Origin: Mesorhizobium sophorae
GTDB lineage: Bacteria; Pseudomonadota; Alphaproteobacteria; Rhizobiales; Rhizobiaceae
DNA length: 64,000 nucleotides
Reading direction: 5' to 3'
Assembly (NCBI RefSeq): GCF_002270415.1
Contig: NZ_NNRI01000015.1
Span: 310,001-374,000 of the forward strand
Shown here: positions 53,446 to 62,422 of the stretch, in pieces
Layout of the letters: every line of letters begins with the position of its first letter
Position numbering within the stretch: position 1 is the first letter of the stretch
Notes under the pieces: generated by a model
The model's input: only the letters and a program-made list of their open reading frames with translations
Databases searched by the model: none
What the model was told of the DNA's origin: nothing
Made by a program: the position numbers and the translations under genes

Positions 53446-53901
53446 GGTCGTCAGGCGGCGCTCCTGTTCGGCGGCGAGGAGGGCCGCCAGGTCGGCGAGT
53501 GCGGCATCGGTCACGTGCCGGACCAGAAGCTCGGTCGCCAGCGGCTCGGCAAGAACGGTCTCTCTGGTCTGTCCGGGAATCCGGAAAGGCGTGCCTGAAC
53601 TGAAAACTTGGTCGTCGAGGATCTTTCTCGATCCGGACGAACGGACCGCGCCAAGCATGCTTTCGACCATGAACGCGGTCGCTTCCCCAGCGAGCTGGCG
53701 GAGTCCGTGATGCTCGGCATCTTCCTGACCGAAGCGCTCGACCATCTCGCCGGACAGCGCTGTTACGGGCTTCTCGCCATTCATGATGCGGCGCCGCATC
53801 TCCGAGAGGATCTGCGATTCCTCGGCGAGGGCCAGGAGCGCATTCCCATTCTTTAACTTCGCAGCCCTGCTGCGGATTCGTTTCGGCCATTCGGTTGACA
53901 T
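53377..53901 (-). CDS. hypothetical protein
   Basis: A 174-residue frame from ATG 53901: AAKLKNGNALLALAEESQIL, then LSGEMVERFGQEDAEHHGLR and DAALADLAALLAAEQERRLT. Mostly helical, Glu/Ala-rich, with regular codon use. No domain recognised. Its 3' end overlaps the Rz1-like frame on the other strand, so at least one of the two is misread or degenerate at that end. Confidence 0.45.
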   Translation of the reverse strand: MSTEWPKRIRSRAAKLKNGNALLALAEESQILSEMRRRIMNGEKPVTALSGEMVERFGQEDAEHHGLRQLAGEATAFMVESMLGAVRSSGSRKILDDQVFSSGTPFRIPGQTRETVLAEPLATELLVRHVTDAALADLAALLAAEQERRLTTLAVSQQLPDFSEAGPAILTRHR

Positions 53902-53989
53902 GTCGCTTGCCTATCTGACATCACAGCAGTGATGTCTCTTATTGGAATGGGCAGCGACATACGATACCCGGGGTGACGTGTAAACAGTC

Positions 53990-54280
53990 CTCTCTGTTAG
54001 ACATGTCTCTGAGCGCATTGCCCTTCCTGGTCGCCGCCCCAGTGTCGGATACCGAACGACTGCTTCTGCGCTTCTTCCTCGGGCGCCCCTTCCAAGACCC
54101 AGCCCTCTGAGAGTTTGCCGCGTACCGCGAAACCCGGGACCCGTTGCTCTTTGGCCCGTCATCACCGATGTACCATCTCACGGCGTTAGGCCACTTCTTC
54201 GGACTCGGCCGCTCCCCAGTTATCGGGATCGCGGTTATGCCGAGGCCGCCGTGCGCGGTAGGAACTGGCTTATGCAGCAT
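53990..54280 (-). pseudogene. degenerate hypothetical coding region
   Basis: One frame from about 54280 reads MLHKPVPTAHGGLGITAIPI then KKWPNAVRWYIGDDGP. After a likely shift near 54150 another frame continues AKEQRVPGFAVRGKLSEGWV then LEGAPEEEAQKQSFGIRHWG. Both look protein-like and join sensibly. No family recognised. Confidence 0.3.
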
Positions 54281-54555
54281 TGAGATATTGTCCTCTCGTG
54301 CAGTTCGCGGGCGCGCTGGACCATCTGCGCCGTCGGCTGGATGCGCCAACCGGCATGTTCGTGTCCGACGCGTTCTGCGAGATACTCGTCGACGTCGGCG
54401 ATCTGCATAGCGTCGACTTTCGTCAGCAGCCTCCATGCCCGGAACCGAAGCCTGTCGACACGCAGCTCGTCGTCGTCCGAAAGCTGCGTCGTCCGATGCG
54501 CGGCGTTGTCATTGGCATGGCGACCCCACAATGCCAGGCGGCGCGCCGCAGCCAC
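54235..54555 (-). CDS. hypothetical protein
   Basis: A 106-residue frame: LALWGRHANDNAAHRTTQLS, then DDDELRVDRLRFRAWRLLTK and VDEYLAERVGHEHAGWRIQP. Third-codon G+C preference is strong, supporting real coding. No known domain, no clear ribosome-binding site. It lies in the debris between IS630 and the helicase operon. Confidence 0.4.
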   Translation of the reverse strand: MAAARRLALWGRHANDNAAHRTTQLSDDDELRVDRLRFRAWRLLTKVDAMQIADVDEYLAERVGHEHAGWRIQPTAQMVQRARELHERTISQCCISQFLPRTAASA

Positions 54556-54596
54556 GTCGTCTCAAGCAGCAATTCCACGCCCGCTCCGAACACTAG

Positions 54597-54881
54597 TCAC
54601 AGATGCTCGGCACGAGGCAGGAAAGCCGGGAAGCCCCGGTCCCTGCGGTCGACCTCGGCCTCAGTTGGGAAGCCGCGCAGCCTGTCGAGCTTGTCAGCAG
54701 AGATCACGTGGGCACCGCGTGTCTCCGGATCGAATCCGTACTGGCACGACATCTGTCTCGTGCCGCCGATCTCGCCGGTTATGCGATGGGAATCCCATTC
54801 CGACTTCTTCAGGATGTCGCGGGACGCTGCAAAGGCGGCAGAACTCGCAGTCAAACAGGCGACTTCAACCCTCAAGCCTTG
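54597..54881 (-). CDS. hypothetical protein
   Basis: About 94 residues from a TTG near 54881: ASRDILKKSEWDSHRITGEI, GGTRQMSCQYGFDPETRGAH and VISADKLDRLRGFPTEAEVD. Codon use fits the genome, but the start is uncertain and no family is recognised. It could be the C-terminal part of a longer lost gene. Confidence 0.38.
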   Translation of the reverse strand, partial: QGLRVEVACLTASSAAFAASRDILKKSEWDSHRITGEIGGTRQMSCQYGFDPETRGAHVISADKLDRLRGFPTEAEVDRRDRGFPAFLPRAEHL

Positions 54882-55320
54882 AACTGAGGGACCGGCCGCT
54901 CTCGGGTTGAGCTGCTGTCGCGTTGGGCGACTGGAAGGAGGCGCAAAGCTGTCATGCGCGGCTTCACCTGCGATTGTTTGCTTCGAGCCAAAAGGGGCGA
55001 ACACCTGTGGTCCTGAAAGGAGCCGGACCAAGGCCCACCAGTTGCGTTGTCCGGACGAACGGGCGCAGTCCGGCCTCAAACGAACGACCAGCGCGGCTCA
55101 ACGAAACGTGAAGCACGAGCAGCTGCCTCACCACGCAATAGCGTGCTGTCCCGGCAGCAAGGATCACAATTCCTGCAGCGGTCGACAACTGTCGAACTGA
55201 CCAAGGCGGTTCGAATTTCAGGGATTTATGCTGCTGAAGAACTAAGCGGCGACAATAGCGAGAATTTACTTTCAAATTCTGGCCGCAAAGTTCTATCGTA
55301 AATGAAAAAGGGGATAGGGC
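54882..55320. other. leader region of the helicase-SbcCD-like operon
   Basis: No gene is supported in these 439 bp. The part after about 55200 becomes more AT-rich and should hold the operon promoter; no boxes were firm by eye. GGGG lies about 10 bp before the ATG at 55321. Confidence 0.4.
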
Positions 55321-58300
55321 ATGGAAACGAGTTCAGACACTGGCGATGCCGCCGGTATATCAGCCGCGCCCGTAATAGAAGTCGTGGCGGACATCGCCGC
55401 CAGCTTTACATATGCGTCCTTCCAAAATGCTATTCCGGTGATCCGGTCTATCGCGCTCAACAACCCGACCCAGCAGGGTTTCGAAAAATGCACTCTCGAC
55501 CTGACATCGAACCCACCATTTTTGCGCGCCAAGAGTTGGACGATTGATCGGATTGTTGCCGGCGACCGGCTTCCCTTAAGCGACCGAAAAATCGATCTCG
55601 ACGCCAGCTATCTGGCCGGTCTCAATGAGGCTGAGCGCGGGGAGATAACGCTGCGGCTCACCTCAGGAGGCGCAGTGCTGGCCGAGCAGCGTATTGCTGT
55701 GCGCCTGCTTGCTCGCGACGAATGGGGTGGCGTCATCGATATGGCGCAATTGCTACCTGCATTCGTCATGCCGAACGACCCGGCGATCGCAGGATTGCTA
55801 CGTTCCGCAGCGGAGCGGCTCGCAGCGCATGGTCATGCCTCCAGCCTCGATGGCTATCAAAGCGGCAATCCGCAACGCGCATTCATGCTGGCGGCCGCAA
55901 TTTATTCGGCCGTTGCCGGTCTATCCCTGCATTATGCAGAGCCTCCTGCAAGCTTCGAAAGCCGAGGCCAAAAAATTCGACGTCCCTCAACAATTACGGC
56001 GGAGAGGCTGGCTACCTGTCTCGATGCCAGTCTGTTGTTCGCCTCTGCCCTGGAGGCGACGGGCCTGCATGCCGTCGTCCTTATGTTCCAGGGCCACGCT
56101 GCCGTCGGCGCCTGGATAACACAAAAGACGCTCGCCAACGCCATCGAGACCGATGCCATGGAGATACGCAAGGCGCTGGCATCGCGCGAACTGATCGTGT
56201 TTGAGACGACCGGTGTAACGCATCGGCCGGCGATGACGCTGGAGGCTGCGCAACGAGCAATCGAACAACGGCTCGACGAAACGCAGGTAGGCACCTTTGT
56301 CGCCGCCATCGATATCCGCCGCTCGCGTAGCGGCGGCATTACTCCGCTTGCCTCGCACGAACCGATGCGTCGCAGCGTGGATACCGAAGTGGCAACCGAA
56401 ATCGCGCTGCCGCTGCCAGCGGCACCGGCCGTGACAGCCCTGCCTGCCGACATCGTCGAGGTGAAGCCGACGACAGCTGCCGGGCGGATCGACCGCTGGC
56501 AGAAAAAGCTCCTTGATTTGACACTGCGGAACCGCCTGCTCAATTTTCCGGACTCCAAGAAGACAATTCCGTTTCTTTGTACCGACGTCGGCTATCTAGA
56601 GGATCGCCTGATGGCAGGCGCTTCGATCAGGCTCATATCGCTGCCCGAACAGAATCCATTGGGCGAGCGTGATGCTGCCCTCTATCGCGAAGTCCATGGA
56701 CGTGACCTGCAGCGCGGTTTTGCAGCAGAAGCGCTCCTGCGCGACGAGCTCCCATCGACGCTCGATGGACACCAATTGGAATCCCGACTGATCGATCTTT
56801 ACCGCCAAGTTCGCAACGACTTTGCCGAGGGCGGCGCGAATACGCTTTTCCTGGCGGTCGGCTTCCTGCGCTGGAAGAAAAAGCCGGAGGACGAGCGCAG
56901 CTATCGCGCGCCATTGTTGCTCGTGCCGGTCAAAATCGAGCGCCGCAGCGCAACATCGCGTTTTACCTTGCGCTTTCATGAAGATGAGCCGCGGTTCAAC
57001 GCAACCTTGTTGCAGTTTCTTGAGCGCGACTTCGAGCTCAAACTGCCTCAGTTCTCCGGGGAGCTGCCCGAAGACGAAAGCGGCGTTGATGTGCCCCGTC
57101 TGCTAAGTCTTATGCGTCAGGCAGTGCGCGACGTCCCCGGTATGGAGGTAGTGGACGAGACGGCGCTCTCAACCTTCTCCTTCGCCAAATTCCTGATGTG
57201 GAAAGATCTGGTCGAGCGTACCGATGCTCTGCGCGAAAACCGCGTAGTACGCCACCTGATCGATACGCCGGAGATAGCGTTCGAGGGCAGTGGCGCATCA
57301 TTCCGGGACGAGCGCGAACTCGACCGGCACTATGCCCCGTCCGATATCGTTTCGCTGCTGCCGGCCGACTCTTCACAGACCGCGGCAAGCCTTGCCGCCG
57401 CTGAGGGCCGCGACTTTGTCATCATCGGTCCTCCCGGCACTGGCAAGAGCCAGACCATCGCCAACATGATTGCCAACTGTCTTTCAGTTGGCAAAACTGT
57501 GCTGTTTGTGGCCGAGAAGACGGCGGCGCTCGATGTGGTGTATCGCCGCCTGCGCGAACATGGCCTGGGCGCGCATTGTCTCGAACTCCATTCCAGTAAG
57601 GCGGACCGACGCAACTTTCTCAACCAGCTCAGGATCAGCTGGGAAAGCGGCGTGCGCGTGGACGCCGCGGAGTGGATTGCGATCAATGAGCGGCTTCGCG
57701 TCCGTCGCGACGAACTGAATACCTATGTCGAAGCGCTGCATCGGCGCCATATCAATGGTCTCACGCCCTATCTGGCGCTTGGCATCGCTCTCAAGAACAA
57801 GCAACGGCATGCTCCGGGATTGTCGTGGCCTTCGCGCGATGGCCATGACGAGGCAAGCCGGCTGGCGCTGGAGCGTATTGCCGCCGAAACAGGTCTCGCA
57901 TTTCAGTCAGTGGAGATGCGACCGGTCTTGCGTCTCATAGATGTCACCGAGTGGACGTCGGGCTTGCAGGATAACTTGCTCGAAGGGGCAAAGACCCTCA
58001 AGAGTGCGTCCGAGGTTCTAGCCACCGCACTCGACGCCTTCCTGGTGAGCATCGGCCTGCGCGCCAAAGGCGATGCGTCAACAGCAGAGCTCGAAGCGCT
58101 GCGAAAACTAGCAGGGGCACTCCAGGACAGTGCCGGCTATGACCTCAGCATTGTCTTTGATCGAGATTTCGCCCAGTTGCGGGGAGCCCTCGCGAGTCTC
58201 GATGATGCAATCAGGGACTATCGCAAGTCTCGCAAGGACCTGTCGGCACACTATGACGAGGCTGCTGTTGCGCGCATACGAATAGAGAACATAGAGCAGC

Positions 58301-61284
58301 AATGGCAACAGGCTGCTTCTGCCTTTTGGCCAAACAGTCAGTTGGGCAAACGCAAAGTCCAGAAGCTGCTTCAAGGCTATGTCACAGAGGGCGGGGCCGA
58401 TCCTCAGCGGGACTTGCCACTGCTGCGCGTGATGCAGGACAGCCGCGCCACTGTCGAAGCCAACATCCTATCTGGCAAGCCGGTCGGATTTGCTGCACTT
58501 AATACCGACACCCGTAGTATCGATCAGATACTCTCGATCGCCGAAAGGCTTCGACAGACGCTACGCCTGCCCGGCCTCGGCACGGAGGATCTCAGAGCGC
58601 TCCTCCAAGCAACCGCCCCGAGCCTGCGAAGCGGTGCAGCAGATAGTACGATGCGCCATGGGGCAGCTCGCTTCCTTGCGGCTGCTACAGCATTCGAGGC
58701 TGCGAGGACCCAATTTGCGATCCCTGCTGGAAAGACGCCTTCGTGGGCAGGACATGATAACCCGCTGACCGAAATGACGACCGCGATGGGAGATTTGCTC
58801 AATGCCCGTCATCTTCTGCGGGACTGGACTTCGTGGTGCGGCATACGTCGCAGAGCTGTCAGTCAGAATCTGGGAGCGTTGGTCGACGATATCGAGGCGG
58901 GTCTAGTGCGACCAACCGAAGCTCAATCCGCGTTCCGCCTAGGCTACGTGCGCTGGTGGCTGCCGGCCACGCTGGATGCCGATCCGGTGCTGCGAGAGTT
59001 CCGGCGCTTCCAGCACGAGCATGCCATCGACGATTTCCGGGAAATCGACGATCTTGTCCGTGCTCAAGCAAGCCTTCGCGTCATCAGCGCCATCGCTCAT
59101 GGTTTGCCGGCTGTGCAAAGCGTCCCTCGCAATTCCGAGTTGGGCCTGTTGCGCCATCAGATGGAATTGCAGCGGCCCAGCAGGTCAATCCGCGAGATGA
59201 TCGGTGCTATGCCGTCGAGCTTTGCCAAGCTCGCGCCCTGCATGCTGATGTCGCCTCTTTCAATCGCTCAATACCTACCTCCCGACCAGGCGTTGTTCGA
59301 CGTAGTCATTTTCGACGAAGCATCGCAGATCACCACCTGGGACGCCGTCGGTGCCATCGCGCGGGCCCATCAAACCATAATCGTAGGCGATCCCAAGCAG
59401 TTGCCGCCCACCAATTTCTTTGGCCGCAACGAGGAGAACGAGGAAGTCGTCGAGCACGAAAAGGATCTTGAGAGCATTCTCGACGAAGCCAAAGCGGCCG
59501 GCATCCCGGTGCGTGATCTGCGCTGGCATTACCGCAGCCGCAGTGAGTCGCTGATCGCCTTCTCCAACCATCACTACTATCAGAATAGGCTCATCACCTT
59601 CCCTTCCCCAACGGTGGAAGATCGGGCAGTGCAGCTGCGAAAAATCACGACCGGCATCTACGACCGAGGAAAAAGTCGCACCAACCGCATCGAAGCCCAG
59701 GCGGTCACCGACGAGGCGGTCAGCAGGATGCGGCGTTGGCTGGCCCTTCCGGAAAAGGACCGACCCACGCTCGGAGTCATCACCTTCAACGCGCAACAGC
59801 AGTCGCTCATCCTCGACTTTTTCGACAAGGCGCGACAGATGGAGCCGGAGCTTGAATGGTTCTTTGCCGACGATCGTATTGAACCCGCCATCGTCAAGAA
59901 CCTGGAAAATGTCCAGGGCGACGAGCGTGACATAATCCTGTTTTCGATCACTTTCTCGCAAGATAACGCCGGCAAGCGCTCCATGGATTTCGGCGCGCTA
60001 AATCGGGACGGCGGCGAACGCCGGCTGAACGTCGCGGTGACGCGTGCGCGGCAGGAATTGATAGTATTTTCAGGTTTTACCGCCGACCAGATCGACCCCA
60101 ACCGGACAAAGGCAATCGGTGTACAGCATCTCAAAACCTTCCTCGATTTTGCCGAGCGCGGCGCCGTGGCATTGCCAGCGCAGGAACGCGGACCGGTCGG
60201 GGCTTTGGAATCCCCTTTCGAGGAGGCTGTAGCCGCCGAGCTTGAGAAGCGCGGATGGACCATCGTTCCACAAGTTGGCATTTCTGGCTTTCGAGTGGAT
60301 ATAGGGATCCGGCATCCCGATCTTGCCGGAGCCTATCTGGCTGGGGTCGAGTGTGACGGCGCTGCCTATCACAGTTCTGCCACGGCGCGAGATCGAGACA
60401 AGGTCCGAGAGCAAGTCCTGCGAGGCCTCGGGTGGAACATTGTCCGGGTATGGTCAACCGATTGGTGGTTTGATCTCGAAGGTTGCACCGAGAGGCTTCA
60501 TGCCAGCCTGGCCGCGCTGCTCGAGGAAAGCCGTCGCAAGCAAGCTGAACAACAGGAAGGTGAAGCGGTGATCCAATGGGACATGGGACATAAGGTCGAC
60601 CCCATAGACCCATTGCCAGCCGAAGAGTTTGCATCGATCGGCGAACCTGCAAGCTTGTCGATAAAATCAGAGCCAGAGCTTGTCGCCGCTCCCGTCGCGA
60701 CGGTAGAGCACCCATCAGCATCTGGAGCAATTTTGCCTGCTGCCGCGAATTCGACGCATGATTCCATACCGACGGACGACCGTTATCGCCTCACAGACCT
60801 ATCAGCATTCGCTACCAGCCCGGATCATTTTTACGACTTCGCCTACCGAGGCACTTTGCGGACCATGGTCGACGCAGTGATCGAACAGGAAGGCCCGCTG
60901 CGAGAAGACGTCCTTGCGCAGCGCATCGCACGGGCGCATGGCTGGCTCAGAACGGGCAACAAGATTCGGGAGCGGATCGACCTGCATCTGCGCGATTTTG
61001 ATAGAACTGAAGAATCCAGCGGCAGCTTCCTATGGAAGAAGGGGACGGTGGTCGATCTGTTTGATTATCGCATGCCGTTTGACGCCTATGCCCGCCGGTC
61101 CATTGCCGACATTCCAATGGCCGAGCTAGCCGCTGTCGTCGTCGCGAACAAAGACATTCTGGAACAGTCGGATCCCGCTCTCGACCTTGCACGTATGCTC
61201 GGCGTCGAGCGACTTGCGGCGATATCACGCTCCCGGCTGGATGAGGCCATCGATCGCGCCCGGCACTACCTGGCACAGACATAG
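55321..61284 (+). CDS. giant SF1 helicase-nuclease (TGL-like / DUF4011 / helicase / Vsr-like nuclease / DUF3320)
   Basis: A 1987-residue protein. Residues 160-300 resemble a transglutaminase-like fold, with Cys233 (RLATCLDASLLFASALEATG) and His259 (MFQGHAAVGAW). DUF4011 begins near 390 (RWQKKLLDLTLRNRLLNFPD). SF1/Upf1-like helicase motifs follow: Walker A GPPGTGKSQ at 703-711, motif II FDEASQ with Asp1332-Glu1333, GDPKQLPPTNFF, and motif VI NVAVTRAR at 1570-1577. A Vsr-like (MTES_1575) PD-(D/E)xK nuclease lies at about 1625-1730 with Glu1634, Asp1660 (FRVDIGI) and Glu1677 (GVECDG). DUF3320 closes the protein from about 1821 (GPLREDVLAQRIARAHGWLR). All helicase and nuclease motifs are intact. 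It is 13 bp before an SbcD-like gene, so it probably acts on DNA together with the SbcCD-like pair. Antiphage defence is inferred, not shown. Confidence 0.88.
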   Translation: METSSDTGDAAGISAAPVIEVVADIAASFTYASFQNAIPVIRSIALNNPTQQGFEKCTLDLTSNPPFLRAKSWTIDRIVAGDRLPLSDRKIDLDASYLAGLNEAERGEITLRLTSGGAVLAEQRIAVRLLARDEWGGVIDMAQLLPAFVMPNDPAIAGLLRSAAERLAAHGHASSLDGYQSGNPQRAFMLAAAIYSAVAGLSLHYAEPPASFESRGQKIRRPSTITAERLATCLDASLLFASALEATGLHAVVLMFQGHAAVGAWITQKTLANAIETDAMEIRKALASRELIVFETTGVTHRPAMTLEAAQRAIEQRLDETQVGTFVAAIDIRRSRSGGITPLASHEPMRRSVDTEVATEIALPLPAAPAVTALPADIVEVKPTTAAGRIDRWQKKLLDLTLRNRLLNFPDSKKTIPFLCTDVGYLEDRLMAGASIRLISLPEQNPLGERDAALYREVHGRDLQRGFAAEALLRDELPSTLDGHQLESRLIDLYRQVRNDFAEGGANTLFLAVGFLRWKKKPEDERSYRAPLLLVPVKIERRSATSRFTLRFHEDEPRFNATLLQFLERDFELKLPQFSGELPEDESGVDVPRLLSLMRQAVRDVPGMEVVDETALSTFSFAKFLMWKDLVERTDALRENRVVRHLIDTPEIAFEGSGASFRDERELDRHYAPSDIVSLLPADSSQTAASLAAAEGRDFVIIGPPGTGKSQTIANMIANCLSVGKTVLFVAEKTAALDVVYRRLREHGLGAHCLELHSSKADRRNFLNQLRISWESGVRVDAAEWIAINERLRVRRDELNTYVEALHRRHINGLTPYLALGIALKNKQRHAPGLSWPSRDGHDEASRLALERIAAETGLAFQSVEMRPVLRLIDVTEWTSGLQDNLLEGAKTLKSASEVLATALDAFLVSIGLRAKGDASTAELEALRKLAGALQDSAGYDLSIVFDRDFAQLRGALASLDDAIRDYRKSRKDLSAHYDEAAVARIRIENIEQQWQQAASAFWPNSQLGKRKVQKLLQGYVTEGGADPQRDLPLLRVMQDSRATVEANILSGKPVGFAALNTDTRSIDQILSIAERLRQTLRLPGLGTEDLRALLQATAPSLRSGAADSTMRHGAARFLAAATAFEAARTQFAIPAGKTPSWAGHDNPLTEMTTAMGDLLNARHLLRDWTSWCGIRRRAVSQNLGALVDDIEAGLVRPTEAQSAFRLGYVRWWLPATLDADPVLREFRRFQHEHAIDDFREIDDLVRAQASLRVISAIAHGLPAVQSVPRNSELGLLRHQMELQRPSRSIREMIGAMPSSFAKLAPCMLMSPLSIAQYLPPDQALFDVVIFDEASQITTWDAVGAIARAHQTIIVGDPKQLPPTNFFGRNEENEEVVEHEKDLESILDEAKAAGIPVRDLRWHYRSRSESLIAFSNHHYYQNRLITFPSPTVEDRAVQLRKITTGIYDRGKSRTNRIEAQAVTDEAVSRMRRWLALPEKDRPTLGVITFNAQQQSLILDFFDKARQMEPELEWFFADDRIEPAIVKNLENVQGDERDIILFSITFSQDNAGKRSMDFGALNRDGGERRLNVAVTRARQELIVFSGFTADQIDPNRTKAIGVQHLKTFLDFAERGAVALPAQERGPVGALESPFEEAVAAELEKRGWTIVPQVGISGFRVDIGIRHPDLAGAYLAGVECDGAAYHSSATARDRDKVREQVLRGLGWNIVRVWSTDWWFDLEGCTERLHASLAALLEESRRKQAEQQEGEAVIQWDMGHKVDPIDPLPAEEFASIGEPASLSIKSEPELVAAPVATVEHPSASGAILPAAANSTHDSIPTDDRYRLTDLSAFATSPDHFYDFAYRGTLRTMVDAVIEQEGPLREDVLAQRIARAHGWLRTGNKIRERIDLHLRDFDRTEESSGSFLWKKGTVVDLFDYRMPFDAYARRSIADIPMAELAAVVVANKDILEQSDPALDLARMLGVERLAAISRSRLDEAIDRARHYLAQT

Positions 61285-61297
61285 TCTCGGAGACTCC

Positions 61298-62422
61298 ATG
61301 TTTCGTTTCATCCACAGCTCCGATCTTCATATCGGCAAGCGGTTCGGCAACATGCCGGAGGATCTGCGCGGGCGGCTCCGTGAAGCGCGCCATAGCGCGA
61401 TCAGCCGGCTGGCAGAACAGGCACGGGTCCATGGTGCATCCACCATATTGCTGGCCGGCGATACGTTCGACACCGAAACGCCTACACCAGCGATGTTGCG
61501 GCAGGCCCTTGCCGAGATGAGCCGGAGCGCGCCCTTGCGCTGGATATTGCTCCCTGGCAACCACGATTCACTGTTAGCTGATCAATTGTGGAGCGCTGCG
61601 GGCAGCGTTGTGCCGGACAATGTCATACTGGCCACCCGGCCCGAAATCCTGACCATTGCTGCGGACGTGGCGCTGCTGCCCGCACCGTGCACGACCCGCA
61701 GACCCGGTCGCGACCTTACCGAGTGGATGAACAACGCCGCGACACCGCAAGGCGCCATCCGGGTCGGACTTGCTCATGGCGCCATTCAGAACTTTTCAGA
61801 AGATTCAGTAGCGTCCGACGTCATTGCACCAGATCGCGCGACCAAGGCCGGCCTCGATTATCTGGCACTTGGCGACTGGCACGGGCCCGTCACCATCAAT
61901 GAGCGCAGCCGCTACAGCGGTGCGCCCGAACCTGACCGTTTCAAGCATGATACACCCGGTCAGGCCCTTGTCGTTTCCATTGCCGGGCCTGGCGCCCTGC
62001 CCGAGATCGTGGCCGTCGAAACAGCCAGCTTTTCCTGGAAAACCGCTCCACTGCATTTGCTGTCTGGCGATGACAGCGCGGCGGCATTCGAAGCGTTGCT
62101 ACCACCGGCAGACTTGCGGCGTCAGACCTTGCTGCGAATTGCCGCGTCTGGCCGGGTACGGGTAAGCGGACGAACCGCCCTCGAAGCCGCGGTCGCGGCA
62201 GTCGCGCCGGACTACGCCTATCTGGAGCTGCAAGGGGACGGCCTGGCGACCGACTGCGAAAGCGGCGATTTGGATCGGATCGGTCGCTCCGGCGCCCTTC
62301 GCGAGGCAGCGCAGGCACTGTTGGATGAAAGCACCGACGAAAGGCGGTCGACTGTCGAACGCGACATTTCACGACAAGCACTGGTTCGGCTGTTTAGCTA
62401 TTGCGAGGCGATGGGATCATGA
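61298..62422 (+). CDS. SbcD/Mre11-like metallophosphoesterase (exonuclease subunit)
   Basis: A 374-residue protein from ATG 61298. The calcineurin-like phosphoesterase motifs are in order: FIHSSDLHIGKRFG, ILLAGDTFDTETP, ILLPGNHDSLLADQ, VGLAHGAIQNF and YLALGDWHGPV. These bind the two metals of the Mre11/SbcD nuclease site. The C-terminal part would bind the partner ATPase. It starts 13 bp after the helicase stop, and its stop overlaps the next start by 4 bp (ATGA). It resembles the YhaO/SbcD-like subgroup more than housekeeping SbcD because GDWHG replaces the usual GHxH form. An open frame reaching to 61187 overlaps the helicase and is not used. Confidence 0.88.
   Translation: MFRFIHSSDLHIGKRFGNMPEDLRGRLREARHSAISRLAEQARVHGASTILLAGDTFDTETPTPAMLRQALAEMSRSAPLRWILLPGNHDSLLADQLWSAAGSVVPDNVILATRPEILTIAADVALLPAPCTTRRPGRDLTEWMNNAATPQGAIRVGLAHGAIQNFSEDSVASDVIAPDRATKAGLDYLALGDWHGPVTINERSRYSGAPEPDRFKHDTPGQALVVSIAGPGALPEIVAVETASFSWKTAPLHLLSGDDSAAAFEALLPPADLRRQTLLRIAASGRVRVSGRTALEAAVAAVAPDYAYLELQGDGLATDCESGDLDRIGRSGALREAAQALLDESTDERRSTVERDISRQALVRLFSYCEAMGS

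Noticed and set aside
55321..61284. Assignment of the giant helicase to a named defence system such as Mokosh
   Set aside because: The helicase superfamily is related, but Mokosh proteins have other partner domains (kinase or phospholipase-D nuclease). The Vsr-like nuclease, DUF4011, DUF3320 and SbcCD-like partners do not fit, so no name is given.
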